From Synergistales bacterium (GTDB taxonomy: Bacteria; Synergistota; Synergistia; Synergistales; Aminiphilaceae), in contig JAIPGA010000020.1 of NCBI GenBank assembly GCA_021736445.1, positions 1-35,698 of the forward strand: a stretch of 35,698 nucleotides of DNA. The letters run 5' to 3'. Both the position numbers and the translations under genes were made by a program. Below are positions 33,275-35,698 of the stretch, piece after piece. Position 1 is the first letter of the stretch. The number at the start of each line of letters is the position of its first letter. The notes below the pieces were generated by a model. It worked only from the letters and a program-made list of their open reading frames with translations. It ran no database searches and was not told the DNA's origin.

Positions 33275-34205
33275 ACGGGCCGCCGTGCTGGTGCAGGAGC
33301 TGATCCACGAAGCCGAACAGCTCGATGTGGCGGTCCACCGTACCGAGGCGGGGCCCGTGGTTGTGGACGCCGGAGTGGAGACCGCCGGTTCCCTGGAGGC
33401 GGGACGCCTCTACGCCGAGGCCTGCATGAGCGGACTGGGCAGGGTGGCCTTTGTGCCCTACGTGCATGAGGGGCTCTCCATGCCGGGCGTCTCCGTGACG
33501 GTCAGCCGTCCGGTGCGGGCCTGCCTGGCCTCGCAGTACGCCGGATGGCAGGTTAGCGGCGGGGACTATTTCGCCATGGCCTCCGGCCCGGCGCGGATCC
33601 TCCGGGGAAAGGAACCGCTGCTGGAGGAGCTGGGAATCACCGAGGAGCCCGGCGTGGCCGTATTGACCCTGGAGAGCGACAGCCTCCCGCCGGCGGAGGT
33701 CACCCGGCAGCTGGCGGCGGACTGCGGGATCCCGCCGCAGACGCTCTACCTGGTGGTGGCCCCCACCAAATCGTTGGCGGCCTCTGTCCAGGTGGTCGCC
33801 CGGGTGGTGGAAACGGGCCTCCACAAGATGCACGAGGTGGGCTTCGATATCCGGGCCGTCAAGAGCGGCTGGGGGACGGCGCCGCTCCCACCGGTGGGCA
33901 GGAACACCCTCCAGGCCATGGGCTGGACCAACGACGCCGTGCTCTACGGCGGCGACGTCTGGTACGCCGTGGACTGCGAGGACAGCGCCGCGGAGGCGGT
34001 GCTGGAGCGTCTTCCCTCCTCGGCGGCCAGGGATTTCGGCGTGCCCTTTGCGGAGCTTTTCAAACGCTACGACGGCGACTTCTACCAGATCGATCCGCTG
34101 CTGTTCAGCCCGGCGCGGGTGACCCTCAACAACCTCGCCACCGGACGGATCTTCCGGGCCGGCGAGCTTGCGGTCCCGGTGCTCTCCGAGGAATGGGGGC
34201 TGTGA
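33255..34205 (+). CDS. mch: Methenyl-H4MPT cyclohydrolase
   Basis: The 316-residue product hydrolyses methenyl-H4MPT to 5-formyl-H4MPT. It follows the Mch family from NERAAVLVQELI through GRLYAEACMSGLG, SRPVRACLASQYAGW, SGPARIL and APTKSLAASVQVVARVVETGLHKMHEVGFD (in parts), to PLPPVGRN, GWTNDAVLYGG and the C-terminal DPLLFSPARVTLNNLATG. The ATG at 33255 has GGAGAG upstream and overlaps fwdC by 20 bases. Together with MtdA, Ftr and Fwd it completes the chain from methylene-H4MPT to CO2. No missing key residue was noticed. Confidence 0.94.
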   Translation: MNTTLNERAAVLVQELIHEAEQLDVAVHRTEAGPVVVDAGVETAGSLEAGRLYAEACMSGLGRVAFVPYVHEGLSMPGVSVTVSRPVRACLASQYAGWQVSGGDYFAMASGPARILRGKEPLLEELGITEEPGVAVLTLESDSLPPAEVTRQLAADCGIPPQTLYLVVAPTKSLAASVQVVARVVETGLHKMHEVGFDIRAVKSGWGTAPLPPVGRNTLQAMGWTNDAVLYGGDVWYAVDCEDSAAEAVLERLPSSAARDFGVPFAELFKRYDGDFYQIDPLLFSPARVTLNNLATGRIFRAGELAVPVLSEEWGL

Positions 34206-35101
34206 GGGTCGCCATCCTGGGCAAGCGCGACGGCTGGCATGTCCGGTCGCTCCAGCGCAGCCTGGGTTGCAGGGGGATCGACGCGTCCTGTCTTTCCGCC
34301 ACCCGCTTTCTCTCCCGCTGCGGCGGGGCACCGCCACTGGAGTCCGGAGGGGTGGATCTCGCCGCGCTGGATGTGCTCTTCGTCCGCTCCGTTCCAGGCG
34401 GATCGCTGGAGCAGGTGATCTACCGGATCGACGCCCTCCACCGGCTGGAGAGCCTTGGGGTGCGGGTGGTGAACACGGCGGCGGTGATCGAACGTACAGT
34501 GGACAAGCTCTTTACCCTGGCCACGCTGGAGGGGGCCGGTCTGCCCGTACCGGCGACGGTGGCCTGCGAACGTTTCGACCAGGCCATGGAGGCCTTCGCG
34601 GAACTGGGCGGCGACGTGGTGGTGAAGCCCCTCTTCGGCTCCGAAGGGCGGGGCATGCTTCGGGTGGACGATCCGGAGCTGGCCGACCGGGTCTTTTCCG
34701 CGCTGGAGCAGCAGCGTTATGTCTTCTACCTCCAGGAGTACCTTCCCCACGGGAACTGCGACTACCGGGTCTTCCTGATGGGCGGCGAGGTGCTGGGGGC
34801 CATGCGGCGTTGCGGGACAGGCTGGCGGACCAATGTGGCCCAGGGGGGGCGGGTCGCCCCTGTTGAGATGGACCGGGAGCTGGAACGGCTGGCTTTGGAG
34901 GCCGCTGCGGTGGTGGAGGCCGACTATCTCGGCGTGGACATCCTGCGTACCGACGACGGCAGGACCATGCTGCTGGAGCTCAACGGAATCCCCGGCTGGC
35001 GGGGTTTCCTGAAGGCCACGGGAATCGACGCGGGGGAGGTGCTGATCCATCGTGTGTTTGGAAGACGGCAGCCTGCTGTGCTCTGCACCCCCGGCCGCTG
35101 A
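34202..35101 (+). CDS. RimK-like ATP-grasp ligase of the H4MPT cluster
   Basis: The product of about 299 residues is a RimK/MptN-type ATP-grasp enzyme, with RVAILGKRDGWHVRSL at the start, the ERTVDKLFTLATLEGAGLPVPAT block (in parts), VVKPLFGSEGRGM, YLQEYLPHGNCDYRVFLMGG and the metal-binding end LLELNGIPGWRGF. Archaeal MptN adds glutamate to H4MPT, and the methylotroph OrfY is similar; a role in side-chain glutamylation is likely but the substrate is inferred. The GTG at 34202 overlaps the mch stop as GTGA and has GAGGAA at good spacing; ATG 34193 is an in-frame alternative only nine bases upstream. Confidence 0.82.
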   Translation: MRVAILGKRDGWHVRSLQRSLGCRGIDASCLSATRFLSRCGGAPPLESGGVDLAALDVLFVRSVPGGSLEQVIYRIDALHRLESLGVRVVNTAAVIERTVDKLFTLATLEGAGLPVPATVACERFDQAMEAFAELGGDVVVKPLFGSEGRGMLRVDDPELADRVFSALEQQRYVFYLQEYLPHGNCDYRVFLMGGEVLGAMRRCGTGWRTNVAQGGRVAPVEMDRELERLALEAAAVVEADYLGVDILRTDDGRTMLLELNGIPGWRGFLKATGIDAGEVLIHRVFGRRQPAVLCTPGR

Positions 35102-35698
35102 GACACAGGTGGCCTGGGCCTGCCAGCTGGCCTGCCAGCTGGAGGTGGCCGCCGACAAGCCCGGGAACGTGACCTACCACAAGCCCTTCGCCGATGTGGC
35201 GGCCGAGCAGTTTCTGGCCAGCAGCATCGCCATCGGACCTGCCTTCCGCCGTATCGCCGACCGGGGGGTGGGCGCCGTCATCCTGCAGGCCGTGGAGGAC
35301 ACCAGGTATCTGGTGGACAGCAACACCAATCTGGGGATGCTGCTCCTGCTGGCGCCGCTGGCCAGGGCGGCGCTGCGGACCCGGCCGCGGACTTTCCGGG
35401 ACCGGGTCGGTGCCGTCCTGGAGGAGCTCACCGTCGCCGATACCGCCGATGTCTACCGCGCCATCCGGCTGGCCATGCCCGGCGGTCTTGGCGGGGCCCA
35501 CCGCTACGACGTATGCGGGGAGACGCCCGCGGTGCCGCTGCAGGAGGCCATGAAGGAGGCCGCCCCCCGGGACAGCGTGGCCGGGGAGTACGTCACCTCC
35601 TTCGCCACGACCTTTTCCATCGGTCTCCCCGTTCTGCGGAGGGCTCTCTCTCATGGGCACCGACTGCGGGACGCCGTGACCCAGAGCTACCTCGTCAC
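35052..35698 (+). CDS. CitG/MdcB-like protein (triphosphoribosyl-dephospho-CoA synthase family), cut by the right edge
   Basis: About 215 residues are visible with no stop before the edge. ACQLEVAADKPGNVTYHKPFAD matches (in parts) the family opening, where the Lys-Pro-Gly-Asn-Val motif is characteristic. NLGMLLLLAPLARAA and PGGLGGAHRYDV follow. Classical CitG and MdcB make the prosthetic-group precursor for citrate or malonate decarboxylase, but relatives of unknown activity recur in H4MPT/methanofuran clusters, which suits this site better. The GTG at 35052 with GGGGGAGG upstream is taken as the start and overlaps the ATP-grasp gene by 50 bases; a later GTG at 35109 is possible. Confidence 0.8.
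   Translation, partial: MCLEDGSLLCSAPPAAETQVAWACQLACQLEVAADKPGNVTYHKPFADVAAEQFLASSIAIGPAFRRIADRGVGAVILQAVEDTRYLVDSNTNLGMLLLLAPLARAALRTRPRTFRDRVGAVLEELTVADTADVYRAIRLAMPGGLGGAHRYDVCGETPAVPLQEAMKEAAPRDSVAGEYVTSFATTFSIGLPVLRRALSHGHRLRDAVTQSYLV

Noticed and set aside
35052-35698. True CitG/MdcB for citrate or malonate decarboxylase
   Set aside because: No decarboxylase genes are visible and the gene overlaps an H4MPT-cluster ligase; the edge prevents a final decision.

Overview
The window looks like a high-GC chromosome segment from a member of the Synergistota. The best clue is a pair of exported beta-helix proteins (7159-8748 and 10251-14278, both minus strand). Each ends in a Gly-Gly-Gly-Cys-Ser, hydrophobic stretch, Arg-Arg tail of the type described as the Synergist-CTERM sorting signal. 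No rRNA, tRNA, insertion sequence or CRISPR array was seen.

Left part (1-7068), housekeeping and accessory genes: the edge of a minus-strand gene, an EFR1-type flavodoxin/ferredoxin (minus), a class II CPD photolyase, a compact asparagine synthetase (asnB), a DUF364-type protein, an EmrE-like SMR pump and a CDF metal exporter. Middle part (7100-14280), surface proteins: two paralogous right-handed beta-helix proteins. The larger one is fused to a papain-like protease and broken by a one-base frameshift. Between them lies a plus-strand protein of unknown function with an internal duplication. Several strong hairpins separate these units.

Right part (14661 to the right edge), about 21 kb on the plus strand with many ATGA-type overlaps. 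It has two blocks. The first (14661-21044) makes the nickel-pincer nucleotide (NPN) cofactor: larE, a degenerate full-length LarC paralog, larB, larC1 (with a His-rich tail) and larC2. Between larC1 and larC2 sits an unrecognised 596-residue protein with a strong ribosome binding site and a hairpin just after it. No LarA homolog is present.

The second block (21085 to the edge) is an archaeal-type tetrahydromethanopterin/methanofuran one-carbon pathway. Catalytic genes are an MtdA-type methylene-H4MPT dehydrogenase, mch, ftr, and formylmethanofuran dehydrogenase subunits FwdD, FwdB, FwdA and FwdC. Biosynthetic genes are a FolK-MptA fusion, a DmrX-like flavoprotein, a dihydropteroate-synthase-like protein, a DUF447-MptG fusion, two ATP-grasp ligases and a CitG-like protein cut by the edge.

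Together the second block would carry methylene-H4MPT through methenyl and formyl intermediates to formyl-methanofuran and CO2, or the reverse. FwdB keeps the iron-sulfur and metal-ligand cysteines and FwdD is present, so this looks like a true redox formylmethanofuran dehydrogenase rather than the hydrolytic Fhc complex of methylotrophic Proteobacteria. The most novel element is the junction of the two blocks: a split nickel-pincer pathway wrapped around an unknown, apparently well-expressed protein and running straight into an H4MPT pathway.
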